A DNA stretch of 10,000 nucleotides from CAYVCP01 sp964450565 (GCA_964450565.1 CAYVCP010000021.1:1-10000); one strand, 5' to 3'. Positions 1 through 6,754 are shown, counted from the stretch's first letter. Translations and numbers: made by a program. The notes: generated from the sequence alone by a model not told the origin.

Positions 1-1
1 A

Positions 2-2461
2 ATGAAGATAGATGATTTTTCTTTAAAAACAATAGCAGAGATGACTGAATTTTGTAAAGAAACACCAGAAGCAATTGAAAATACAGAAAAAATTGCAGAA
101 ATGTGTAATTTTGAATTTACCTTAGGTGAAACTAAGCTCCCCTATTTCAAAACCCCTAACAACGAAAACCCTAACGAATATATTAAAACTCTTTGTGATA
201 AAAACATAGAAGACAGAAAGAAAGAGTTTAAAAACATAGAAGAAGCCAAAAAGAGATTAGAATACGAACTCTCTATAATTAACAAAATGGGCTATTCTTC
301 TTATTTCCTCATTGTGCAAGATTTTGTTAATTGGGCAAAACAAAACAGGATTGCAACAGGTCCAGGAAGAGGATCTGCAGCAGGATCCCTTGTCTCTTTT
401 TTGTTAAATATTACAGAAGTAAACCCTCTTGAGTACGGTCTTCTTTTCGAAAGATTTTTAAACCCATCAAGGATATCAATGCCAGATATTGATCTTGATT
501 TTGCTGATAAAAGAAGAGACGAAGTAATCTCTTATGTTTCTGAAAAATATGGAAAAAATCATGTAGCACAAATTATTACCTTCGGAACAATGGCTTCAAG
601 GGCAGCCATTAGAGATGTTGGAAGAGCTCTAGGTATTGATTACAGTTTTTGTGATAAAATAGCTAAAATGATTCCTTTCGCTCATACTCTTAAGGACGCT
701 ATTGAAAATGTGGCTGAATTTAGACAACTCTATAACACAGATAAAAAAGCAAAAGAGCTCATTGACTTTTCAAAAAAATTGGAAGGGTGTGCAAGACATG
801 CTTCAACTCATGCGTGTGGAGTGGTTATTGCGAAAGATCCACTTGATCAATTAGTTCCCCTCCAATATCCCACACAAAATGATCAGGTTGTCGTAACTCA
901 ATACGAAATGCATGCCATTGAAGATTTGGGACTTCTAAAAATGGACTTCTTGGGATTAAAAAACCTCACTATTATTGAAGATACCTTAAAAAGAATATAT
1001 AGGGTGCGGGGAAAAAGTCTTAGTGTTTCAAGTATCCCTTTTGATGACAGAAAAGCGTTAATACTATTTCAAGAAGCAAAAACAACTGGTGTATTTCAAT
1101 TAGAAAGCCAGGGAATGAAACGATACTTAAAGGAATTGAAACCGACGTGTTTTGAAGACATCGCAACCATGATAGCTCTTTATAGACCAGGACCTATAGA
1201 ATTAATACCAGAATATATTCAAAGAAAAAATGGAAGGCAACAAGTAGAATATATACACTCATCTTTAGAGTCTATCTTAAAGAGCACTTACGGTTTACCT
1301 GTTTTTCAAGAACAAATAATGCAAATAGCAAGAACCTTAGCTGGTTTTTCTTTGCCAGAAGCTGATACATTAAGAAAAGCTATTGGGAAAAAAATAAAAG
1401 ATCTTTTAGATGCTCAAAAAGAGAAGTTTATTGATGGTTGTATTAAAAATAACGTATCTCAAGAAATAGCAGATAAAGTATTCTCTTGGATTGAACCTCA
1501 CGCAAGCTATTCTTTTAATAAATCTCATGCCATCGCTTATGCTATGATAGCTTTCAAGACCGCCTTCTTAAAAGCGCATTACCCCGTAGAATTCATGTCA
1601 TCCCTTTTAACTTCTGAAAAACATGATATTGAAAGAATCTCTTTTCTAATTGAGGAATGTAAGTCAATGAATATTGAAGTTTTAGCTCCTGATATCAATG
1701 AGAGTTTTCATAATTTTTCTGTTGTTCCCAAACAAGAAAAAATTAGGTTTGGTCTTTTGGCTATTAAAAACGTTGGAGAAAATATTGTTAATGCCATTGT
1801 AAAAGAAAGAAAAGAAAATGGTTCTTTTAAATCATTTTCTGATGTCGTAGAACGTATTGATTCTAAAGATTTTAATAAAAAATCATTAGAAAGTTTGGCA
1901 AAGGCAGGTGTTTTTGATAGATTCAAAGAAAGAAATGAAATCTTATCAAATATTGAAGCAATTTTAAATTTTAATAGAGAAATTAGAAAAGCAAAAAATA
2001 ATAATCAATCATCTTTATTTGATATTGTTCAAGCATCTGCTCCTACTTTAATTTTAGACAAAACTACTCCGATAGATACAAATGAAATGTTGGTTTGGGA
2101 AAAAGAACTTCTTGGGCTCTATGTTTCTTCTCATCCATTAGAACAAGTAAAAGATATTTTAAATAGAAAGACTACAGCTATTAGAGAGTTAAAAGAACAA
2201 CTTTATAATAATAACGTGAGAATTGGAGGTATTATATCTTCTGTAAAAAAAATATTAACCAAGAAAGGACAACCCATGCTATTTATTAAATTAGAAGATC
2301 TTACAGGCAATATAGAAATTGTTATCTTTCCTTCAATATTAGAAGCTCACCCTGAACTGTTACAAGAAAATAAAATGGTTTTTATTTCGGGCAAAAAAGA
2401 TACAAGAAATGGAGAGGTCAAGGTTATAGCTAATTTGGTTGAAGAAATAAAAACAATTTGA
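2..2461 (+). CDS. dnaE: DNA polymerase III subunit alpha, 5'-truncated by window edge
   Basis: Replicative C-family DNA polymerase, which extends DNA at the fork and binds the sliding clamp. The first visible Met is internal, since the N-terminal PHP domain (roughly 260-280 residues) lies upstream of the window. In the visible 819 residues the palm carries GPGRGSAAGS (120-129), PDIDLDF with catalytic Asp162 and Asp164, and Asp315 in KMDFLGL, the third metal-binding Asp. The fingers include ALYRPGPI and FQEQIMQIA. Next come a helix-hairpin-helix region (about 580-622), a canonical clamp-binding motif QSSLFD (669-674) and a C-terminal OB fold (about 739-815). The protein stops soon after the OB fold, as in shorter DnaE1 proteins, and lacks the long E. 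coli tail. All catalytic residues in view are intact. The TGA stop overlaps the -35 box of the next promoter. The family assignment is secure. Confidence 0.97.
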   Translation: MKIDDFSLKTIAEMTEFCKETPEAIENTEKIAEMCNFEFTLGETKLPYFKTPNNENPNEYIKTLCDKNIEDRKKEFKNIEEAKKRLEYELSIINKMGYSSYFLIVQDFVNWAKQNRIATGPGRGSAAGSLVSFLLNITEVNPLEYGLLFERFLNPSRISMPDIDLDFADKRRDEVISYVSEKYGKNHVAQIITFGTMASRAAIRDVGRALGIDYSFCDKIAKMIPFAHTLKDAIENVAEFRQLYNTDKKAKELIDFSKKLEGCARHASTHACGVVIAKDPLDQLVPLQYPTQNDQVVVTQYEMHAIEDLGLLKMDFLGLKNLTIIEDTLKRIYRVRGKSLSVSSIPFDDRKALILFQEAKTTGVFQLESQGMKRYLKELKPTCFEDIATMIALYRPGPIELIPEYIQRKNGRQQVEYIHSSLESILKSTYGLPVFQEQIMQIARTLAGFSLPEADTLRKAIGKKIKDLLDAQKEKFIDGCIKNNVSQEIADKVFSWIEPHASYSFNKSHAIAYAMIAFKTAFLKAHYPVEFMSSLLTSEKHDIERISFLIEECKSMNIEVLAPDINESFHNFSVVPKQEKIRFGLLAIKNVGENIVNAIVKERKENGSFKSFSDVVERIDSKDFNKKSLESLAKAGVFDRFKERNEILSNIEAILNFNREIRKAKNNNQSSLFDIVQASAPTLILDKTTPIDTNEMLVWEKELLGLYVSSHPLEQVKDILNRKTTAIRELKEQLYNNNVRIGGIISSVKKILTKKGQPMLFIKLEDLTGNIEIVIFPSILEAHPELLQENKMVFISGKKDTRNGEVKVIANLVEEIKTI

Positions 2462-2485
2462 CAACACACCTTAATTTGATAAAAT
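2458..2485 (+). promoter_or_regulatory. Strong sigma70-type promoter for the thrS leader
   Basis: A perfect -35 TTGACA (2458-2463) overlaps the dnaE stop codon. It is followed by a 16-bp spacer and -10 TAAAAT (2480-2485, five of six consensus bases), with an extended -10 TG at 2477-2478. The predicted start of transcription is about 2492, essentially at the A of the leader-peptide ATG (2493). The leader would therefore be leaderless or nearly so, which fits the lack of any Shine-Dalgarno sequence in the A-rich stretch before it. The assignment rests on consensus match and position. Confidence 0.75.
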
Positions 2486-2492
2486 AAAAATA

Positions 2493-2537
2493 ATGAATTT
2501 CAGAACAACCACAATTACTATTACCAATAATACCTAA
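2493..2537 (+). CDS. Threonine-rich leader peptide controlling thrS (14 aa)
   Basis: The short frame encodes MNFRTTTITITNNT followed by TAA. Six of 14 codons are Thr (ACA, ACC, ACA, ACT, ACC, ACC) and two are Ile, much like the Thr/Ile run of the E. coli thrL leader. It lies directly after a strong promoter and just before overlapping antiterminator and terminator hairpins upstream of thrS. This is the layout of a ribosome-mediated attenuation leader, in which stalling at Thr codons senses charged tRNA-Thr. The stop codon abuts the left arm of the antiterminator (2537-2549), so a ribosome at the stop would mask that arm. There is no Shine-Dalgarno sequence, and initiation is probably leaderless. 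A 14-codon frame could be chance, but its composition, place and structural fit argue strongly for function. Confidence 0.82.
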   Translation: MNFRTTTITITNNT

Positions 2538-2572
2538 GGGGTTATGGGTTTAATTTGTTACCCAGAAGCCCT
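2537..2572 (+). promoter_or_regulatory. Antiterminator hairpin of the thrS attenuator
   Basis: The arms AGGGGTTATGGGT (2537-2549) and ACCCAGAAGCCCT (2560-2572) pair at 11 of 13 positions, with G-G and A-G mismatches and a 10-nt loop (2550-2559). The right arm contains the whole left arm of the terminator (2566-2572), so the two structures exclude each other. The left arm begins at the last base of the leader stop codon. A ribosome stalled on the early Thr codons (2505-2525) leaves it free to pair, while one that reaches the stop covers it. Pairing was worked out by eye, without energy calculations. Confidence 0.75.
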
Positions 2573-2590
2573 GAAAGGGCTTTTTATTTA
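2564..2590 (+). terminator. Intrinsic terminator (attenuator) in the thrS leader
   Basis: AAGCCCT (2566-2572) and AGGGCTT (2576-2582) form a perfect 7-bp stem closed by a GAA loop. The stem can extend by A2564-T2584 and a G-T wobble (2565/2583). The run CTTTTTATTTATT follows, giving a classical Rho-independent terminator. It sits between the leader peptide stop and the thrS start, so it must be bypassed for thrS expression from the promoter at 2458-2485. Confidence 0.85.
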
Positions 2591-2600
2591 TTAAAAAAGG

Positions 2601-2611
2601 GTTAGAATAAA
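2601..2611 (+). repeat. GTTAGAATAAA element before thrS (copy 1)
   Basis: This 11-nt word lies between the leader terminator and the thrS ATG and recurs exactly at 4409-4419, after the hairpin that follows thrS. It contains TAGAAT (2603-2608), a five-of-six match to a -10 box. If used, transcription would start at about 2615, next to the thrS ATG, but no convincing -35 is present. Function is unknown, and a chance match in AT-rich DNA is possible. Confidence 0.35.
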
Positions 2612-2615
2612 TAAT

Positions 2616-4379
2616 ATGAATAAAAACATTAATACAAACAGACATTCACTAAGCCATATATTAGCTTTAAGCGTAAAGGAACTATACCCCAATACTAAGT
2701 TAGGTATCGGTCCTGCAATTGAAAATGGATTTTATTATGATTTTGATAATTTGAAGATAGAAGGAAAAGATCTTGAAAAAATAGAAAAAAGAATGAGAGA
2801 GATTATAAAAAAGGGATTAATTTTTGAAAAAGAGAATATAACGAGCAAAAAAGCAAAGGCATTATTCAAAGAAGAAGGATATAAAATGGATCTGTTAAAA
2901 GATTTAAAAAACCCAACGATATATAAATTAGGAAGTCTTACAGATTTATGTAAGGGACCTCATATAAAAACAACAAAGGATATAAATGCAAAAGCCTTTA
3001 GATTAGAAAAGACATCAGGAGCTTATTGGAAAGGAGATGAAAAAAACAAAATGCTTACCAGAATTTATGGTTTAGCTTTTGAGACAGAAAAAGAATTAAA
3101 GGATTATTTGACAAAACAAGAAGAGGCTGAAAAAAGAGATCACCGGAAAATAGGTCAAAAATTAGACCTTTTTATCACTAGCCCTACTGTGGGTATGGGG
3201 CTTGTTATGTGGCTTCCAAAAGGAGCAATGATTTGGAGAACAATGGAAGATTTTTGGTATCAAGAACATCTTAAAAACGGATACGAGTTAGTAAGAACCC
3301 CTCATATTGGCTCAAGATCTCTTTGGGAACAATCGGGGCACTGGGGTTTTTATAATGAAAGTATGTATCCCCCAATAGAAATTAGTCAAACTCTAAAAGA
3401 ATCCCAAGAAGGGAAAAAGCCAAAAAATAAAGAGGAATATTTACTTAAACCAATGAACTGTCCTTTTCATGTCGTTCTCTATAATGCCAAACCGAGAACA
3501 TATAAAGAGCTTCCCTTGAGATGGGCTGAATGTGGGACTGTTTATAGGTATGAAAAATCAGGAGAATTATCAGGACTAACTAGGGTAAGAGGGTTTACTC
3601 AAGATGACGCTCATATTATTTGTACCAGAGAACAAGTGAAGAAAGAACTAAAAAAGGTAGCTGACTTTATTTTGTTTATCTTAAAGACATTTGGGTTTAA
3701 AGATTTTAATGTTTATCTTTCCGTAAGAGATCCAAAGGATAAAAAGAAATATGCTGGAAATGACAAAGGGTGGGATTTTACAGAAAACATATTAGAGGAA
3801 GTGGCTAAAGAACAAGGACTCCATTATATAAAAGAAAAAGGGGAAGCTGCTTTTTATGGACCAAAATTAGATTATAAAATTAAAGATTGCTTAAACAGGG
3901 AATGGCAATGTTCAACCTTACAGTTTGATTTTAACTTACCTGAAAGGTTTAACATGAACTTTATTAACAAAAAAGGAGAAAAAGAGAGGCCCTTCGTTCT
4001 GCACAGAGCTTTATTTGGTTCTTTTGAAAGATTTATTGGAATGCTTCTGGAACATTACGAAGGAGCGCTTCCGTTATGGCTGTCCCCTGTCCAAGTTATA
4101 GTATTAAGTATTGGATCTGATCATAATCAATATGCCAAAGAAATAGAAAAAGAATTAAAAGATAATAATATTAGAACAATAATAAATATAGAATCTGAAA
4201 CAGTAGGTAATAAAATCAGAAAAGCAGAACAAGAAAAAATTCCTTTAATTTTAGTTGTCGGAGATAAAGAAATTAAAACACACTCTATTTCCTTAAGATC
4301 AAAAAATAAAAATCTTGGAACAATTAAAACAAAGGACTTTATAATGCAAACGAAAAAAGATATAGAGAACAAAAAATAA
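2616..4379 (+). CDS. thrS: Threonyl-tRNA synthetase lacking the TGS domain
   Basis: Class II synthetase that charges tRNA-Thr and hydrolyses mischarged Ser-tRNA-Thr in the cytoplasm. The protein (587 aa; about 640 in E. coli) begins directly with the editing domain, whose HxxxH pair is His10/His14 and whose second half has DLCKGPH with Cys112 and His116. The N-terminal TGS domain is absent. The catalytic core has motif 1 around 190-230, motif 2 with Arg325 in RVRGFTQDDAH, motif 3 HRALFGSFERFIG, and the zinc ligands Cys282, His333 and His463. A short Lys-rich insertion precedes the MNCPFH motif. The anticodon-binding domain runs from about 490 to the end. The ATG at 2616 has only a distant AAGGG 14 nt upstream. 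A Met further upstream is unlikely, because the leader terminator occupies that space. Expression is probably set by the Thr attenuator at 2493-2590. Confidence 0.97.
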   Translation: MNKNINTNRHSLSHILALSVKELYPNTKLGIGPAIENGFYYDFDNLKIEGKDLEKIEKRMREIIKKGLIFEKENITSKKAKALFKEEGYKMDLLKDLKNPTIYKLGSLTDLCKGPHIKTTKDINAKAFRLEKTSGAYWKGDEKNKMLTRIYGLAFETEKELKDYLTKQEEAEKRDHRKIGQKLDLFITSPTVGMGLVMWLPKGAMIWRTMEDFWYQEHLKNGYELVRTPHIGSRSLWEQSGHWGFYNESMYPPIEISQTLKESQEGKKPKNKEEYLLKPMNCPFHVVLYNAKPRTYKELPLRWAECGTVYRYEKSGELSGLTRVRGFTQDDAHIICTREQVKKELKKVADFILFILKTFGFKDFNVYLSVRDPKDKKKYAGNDKGWDFTENILEEVAKEQGLHYIKEKGEAAFYGPKLDYKIKDCLNREWQCSTLQFDFNLPERFNMNFINKKGEKERPFVLHRALFGSFERFIGMLLEHYEGALPLWLSPVQVIVLSIGSDHNQYAKEIEKELKDNNIRTIINIESETVGNKIRKAEQEKIPLILVVGDKEIKTHSISLRSKNKNLGTIKTKDFIMQTKKDIENKK

Positions 4380-4380
4380 A

Positions 4381-4407
4381 TAAAAGCTCCTGAAAAAGGG
4401 GCTTTTA
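4381..4407 (+). terminator. Hairpin after thrS, probable (partial) terminator
   Basis: The arms TAAAAGCTCC (4381-4390) and GGGGCTTTTA (4398-4407) form a 10-bp stem with one T-G wobble and a TGAAAAA loop, starting one base after the thrS stop. On the plus strand the T tract is short and mostly inside the stem, so termination may be partial and allow read-through into the miaB-miaA gene. On the minus strand the hairpin is followed by a long T-rich tract, so it would also stop antisense transcription. Confidence 0.65.
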
Positions 4408-4408
4408 A

Positions 4409-4419
4409 GTTAGAATAAA
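4409..4419 (+). repeat. GTTAGAATAAA element before miaB-miaA (copy 2)
   Basis: Exact copy of the 11-nt word at 2601-2611, again directly downstream of a GC-stem hairpin and upstream of a gene start. It includes TAGAAT (4411-4416) and overlaps TAAAAT (4416-4421), either of which could act as a -10 box. No good -35 is visible. It may be a weak promoter for the miaB-miaA gene or a coincidence. Confidence 0.35.
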
Positions 4420-4437
4420 ATATGGTTAAATTGACCA

Positions 4438-6519
4438 ATGAATAAATATTATATTATTAGCTTTGGATGCCAAATGAATATATCAGATTCAGAGAGAATA
4501 GCCTCTATATTAGAAAAAAAGGGATACAAGAAAGCCTCAACAAAAAAAGAGGCTGATTTAATTATAATTAATATGTGTTCTATTAGACAATCAGCTGTAG
4601 ATAGAGTCTATGGACAACTTCAAAAACTAAAAGAAAAAGAAGTAATTATAACGGGCTGTGTTTTAAAAAAAGATAAAATAAAATTAAAAAAACAAGCACA
4701 AATTATTAACATTAAAGATATTGCTAATTGGAGAGAAAAGAGAACTGACTGTAAATATTTAGATATAGAACCTATTTATAATACTTTTCCCATAGCTTTA
4801 GTACCCATATCTATTGGGTGTAATAATTTCTGCACTTATTGCTGTGTTCCTTATACGAGAGGGAAAGAGACAGCGAGACCTTATTCTAAAATAATAAAAC
4901 AAGTCAAAGAATTAGTTACTAAAAACTTTAAAGAAATATGGCTTTTAGGAGAAAACGTTAATTCTTATCATTATAAAGATAAAACATTTATAGAATTATT
5001 AGAAGCAATAAATAAAATAGAAGGTGATTTTTGGATAAGATTTACTTCACCCAATCCAAAAGACTTTTCAAACCAATTAATAACAAAAATAGCCTCTTTA
5101 AAGAAAATCACCCCTTATATCAATCTTCCCCTGCAATCAGGTGATGATAATATTCTGAAAAGAATGAACAGACAGTATACAGTCAAACAATATGTTAAAA
5201 TAATTGATAAATTGAGAGATAAAATAAAAGATATTGCTATTTCTACAGATATTATAGTAGGTTTTCCAGGAGAAACAAAAAAACAATTTCAGAATACAAA
5301 AAAGATATTCAAAGAAGTTAAGTTTGATATGGCATATACTGCAAAGTATTCTAAAAGACCACAAACAGCATCCTATAGCATGAAAGACAACGTTTCAAAC
5401 ACAGAAAAAACTAAAAGAGAAAAAGAGCTCCAAGCAATCCTTAAAAAAACAGCTCTAGAACAAAATAAAAAATTCCTAAACAAAACGATAAAAGTTCTTG
5501 TTACTAAAGAACATAATGGTTTTTTAACTGGAAAGTCCTTACATTATAAAACAGTGATATTTAAAGGTAATAAAGATCTAATGGGAAAGTTTTGTTTTGT
5601 TAAAATAACCAAAATATCTTCCTTTGGATTAAAAGGAGCTTTACAAAAACCAAAAATGATTGTTATTTTGGGCCCTACTGCTTCAGGAAAAACCGATCTT
5701 TCTATTGAGTTAGCTAAAAGATTTAAAGGTGAGATAATTTCAGCTGATTCAAGACAAGTTTATAAAAAAATGAATATCGGAACTGGAAAAATAACAAAGA
5801 AAGAAATGCAGGGTATCCCCCACTATATGCTTGATATTATTTCACCAAAACAAACTTTTTCTGTTGTTTGCTATCAAAAAATGGCAAAAGAAATAATCAA
5901 AAAAGTTAAAGGAATCCCCTTTTTGGTCGGAGGTTCTCCTTTCTATATTTATTCCCTTACAGAAGGATTGAAATTACCTGAAATAAAACCAAACAATAAG
6001 TTAAGAAAAAGCTTAGAGCAAAAAACAGCAAAAGAGCTTTTTGAAATATTAGAAAAATTAGACAAGCAAAGATCAAGAACAATAGAAAAAGAGAACAAAA
6101 GAAGACTAATTAGAGCTATTGAGATAGCTACCACCTTAGGAAATGTCCCAAAGTTGTCTAAGAATCCAGAATATCATTGTCTTTTCTTGGGTATAAAAAA
6201 AGAAAGAAAGGAATTAAACAAACTTATTAAAAAACGTCTATTAAAAAGAATTCAAAATGGGATGATTAAAGAAGTTAAAGATTTAAAAAAATATGGTATT
6301 TCTTATAAAAAATTAGATAGTTTTGGTTTAGAATATAGGTGGATAGCAAAATACCTTCAAAACACAATAACCAAACAAGAAATGTTAGAAAGATTAGAAG
6401 CAGATATAAAAAAATTTGCCAAAAGGCAAATGACTTGGTTCGGTAAAGATAAAAGAATTAATTGGATTCAAAACAAAAAAGAAGCAATAAAACTCATTGA
6501 AAATTTCTTAAGAGAATGA
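4438..6519 (+). CDS. Fused MiaB-MiaA: tRNA A37 methylthiotransferase plus dimethylallyltransferase
   Basis: One uninterrupted 693-codon frame holds two complete enzymes. Residues 1-402 are MiaB, the radical SAM methylthiotransferase that makes ms2i6A37. Its N-terminal cluster domain has Cys11 (FGCQMN), Cys47 (MCSIR) and Cys74; the radical SAM cluster is Cys128/132/135 (CNNFCTYC, then PYTRG); LPLQSGDD and STDIIVGFPGET follow; the TRAM domain is about 346-402. Residues 405-693 are MiaA, which adds dimethylallyl to A37: P-loop GPTASGKT (412-419), DSRQVYK (437-443), VGGSPFYI (497-504, usually GGTGLYI), ENKRRLIRAIEI and the C-terminal FAKRQMTWF. The linker is only about three residues. The product of MiaA is the substrate of MiaB. 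Met407 (5656) could start a free MiaA, but the nearest AGGAG (5634-5638) is 17 nt away. Both halves keep their key residues, so this looks like a working fusion. MiaB is slightly short between Cys74 and Cys128. Confidence 0.95.
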   Translation: MNKYYIISFGCQMNISDSERIASILEKKGYKKASTKKEADLIIINMCSIRQSAVDRVYGQLQKLKEKEVIITGCVLKKDKIKLKKQAQIINIKDIANWREKRTDCKYLDIEPIYNTFPIALVPISIGCNNFCTYCCVPYTRGKETARPYSKIIKQVKELVTKNFKEIWLLGENVNSYHYKDKTFIELLEAINKIEGDFWIRFTSPNPKDFSNQLITKIASLKKITPYINLPLQSGDDNILKRMNRQYTVKQYVKIIDKLRDKIKDIAISTDIIVGFPGETKKQFQNTKKIFKEVKFDMAYTAKYSKRPQTASYSMKDNVSNTEKTKREKELQAILKKTALEQNKKFLNKTIKVLVTKEHNGFLTGKSLHYKTVIFKGNKDLMGKFCFVKITKISSFGLKGALQKPKMIVILGPTASGKTDLSIELAKRFKGEIISADSRQVYKKMNIGTGKITKKEMQGIPHYMLDIISPKQTFSVVCYQKMAKEIIKKVKGIPFLVGGSPFYIYSLTEGLKLPEIKPNNKLRKSLEQKTAKELFEILEKLDKQRSRTIEKENKRRLIRAIEIATTLGNVPKLSKNPEYHCLFLGIKKERKELNKLIKKRLLKRIQNGMIKEVKDLKKYGISYKKLDSFGLEYRWIAKYLQNTITKQEMLERLEADIKKFAKRQMTWFGKDKRINWIQNKKEAIKLIENFLRE

Positions 6520-6542
6520 TTTTTAAAAAACCATTCTCTTAA
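6508..6542. terminator. Perfect inverted repeat between convergent genes, possible bidirectional terminator
   Basis: TTAAGAGAATG (6508-6518) and CATTCTCTTAA (6532-6542) form a perfect 11-bp stem with a 13-nt T/A-rich loop. The left arm contains the last codons and most of the stop of the MiaB-MiaA gene, and the right arm ends three bases before the stop of the convergent small gene (6546). The position suits a shared terminator or 3' stability element. There is no clear T tract after the stem on either strand, so intrinsic termination is uncertain. Confidence 0.55.
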
Positions 6543-6545
6543 AAC

Positions 6546-6704
6546 TTAAGGCGCAAAACGAACTATAAAAAAAACAATAATAGAAAAAAACAATACAAAT
6601 ATAATATGAAATATATTTGTACTATTCAATAATAAGAAAAAAACAACAAGAATAAAAAGAATTAAGACGCCAGCAATAATAGAAACAAGAGTTTCTCTAC
6701 CCAT
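6546..6704 (-). CDS. Small hydrophobic protein with two predicted membrane helices (52 aa)
   Basis: The frame starts at the ATG at 6704-6702 and ends with TAA at 6548-6546. It begins MGRETLVSIIAGVLILF and ends FFIVRFAP. Two long hydrophobic stretches (about residues 6-26 and 31-48) are separated by a short polar turn, NSTN (27-30). Arg3 and Arg49 sit at the two ends, so the positive-inside rule predicts a hairpin with both ends in the cytoplasm. There is no lipobox or cleavable signal. A perfect GGAGGTGA lies just upstream, along with a TATAAT box, which makes this a credible gene despite its size. It is 42 nt downstream of gatB and may be the last gene of that operon or be transcribed separately. 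I do not recognise a family and assign no function. Confidence 0.72.
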   Translation of the reverse strand: MGRETLVSIIAGVLILFILVVFFLLLNSTNIFHIIFVLFFSIIVFFIVRFAP

Positions 6705-6708
6705 AATC

Positions 6709-6716
6709 TCACCTCC
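6709..6716 (-). promoter_or_regulatory. Canonical Shine-Dalgarno GGAGGTGA of the small membrane protein
   Basis: Read on the minus strand, GGAGGTGA is complementary to the 3' end of 16S rRNA. The GGAGG core is 7 nt from the ATG at 6704. It is the strongest ribosome binding site in the window and decides the start of the 52-codon gene. Confidence 0.85.
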
Positions 6717-6726
6717 ATTCAATATT

Positions 6727-6754
6727 ATTATAATATTATTTTTCTTTTATGCAA
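6727..6754 (-). promoter_or_regulatory. Possible promoter for the small membrane protein gene
   Basis: On the minus strand a perfect TATAAT (6732-6727) lies 16 bp from a weak -35, TTGCAT (6754-6749, matching only TTG). Transcription would start near 6720, giving a 16-nt leader that just contains the GGAGGTGA site. The -10 overlaps the inverted repeat AATATTA-TTA-TAATATT (6721-6737). The spacing to the ribosome binding site is good, but TATAAT is easy to find in such AT-rich DNA. Confidence 0.45.

Noticed and set aside
2493..2615. T-box riboswitch before thrS
   Set aside because: The leader is only about 120 nt and lacks the conserved T-box sequence (AGGGTGGNACCGCG type) and stem I elements. 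The Thr-codon peptide explains the structure better.
4127..4438. Minus-strand open frame of 103 codons over the end of thrS
   Set aside because: It is antisense to the conserved anticodon-binding domain of ThrRS and crosses the thrS hairpin. Its hydrophobic composition is what antisense of Lys/Ile-rich coding sequence gives.
4422..4445. Seven-codon frame (MVKLTNE) as a leader peptide for miaB-miaA
   Set aside because: It has no biased codons tied to the downstream function, no ribosome binding site and no alternative hairpins. Most likely chance.
5656..6519. Separate miaA gene starting at Met407 of the fusion
   Set aside because: There is no stop between the MiaB and MiaA parts. The nearest Shine-Dalgarno-like AGGAG is 17 nt upstream of this ATG, too far for normal initiation. 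A low level of internal initiation cannot be excluded.
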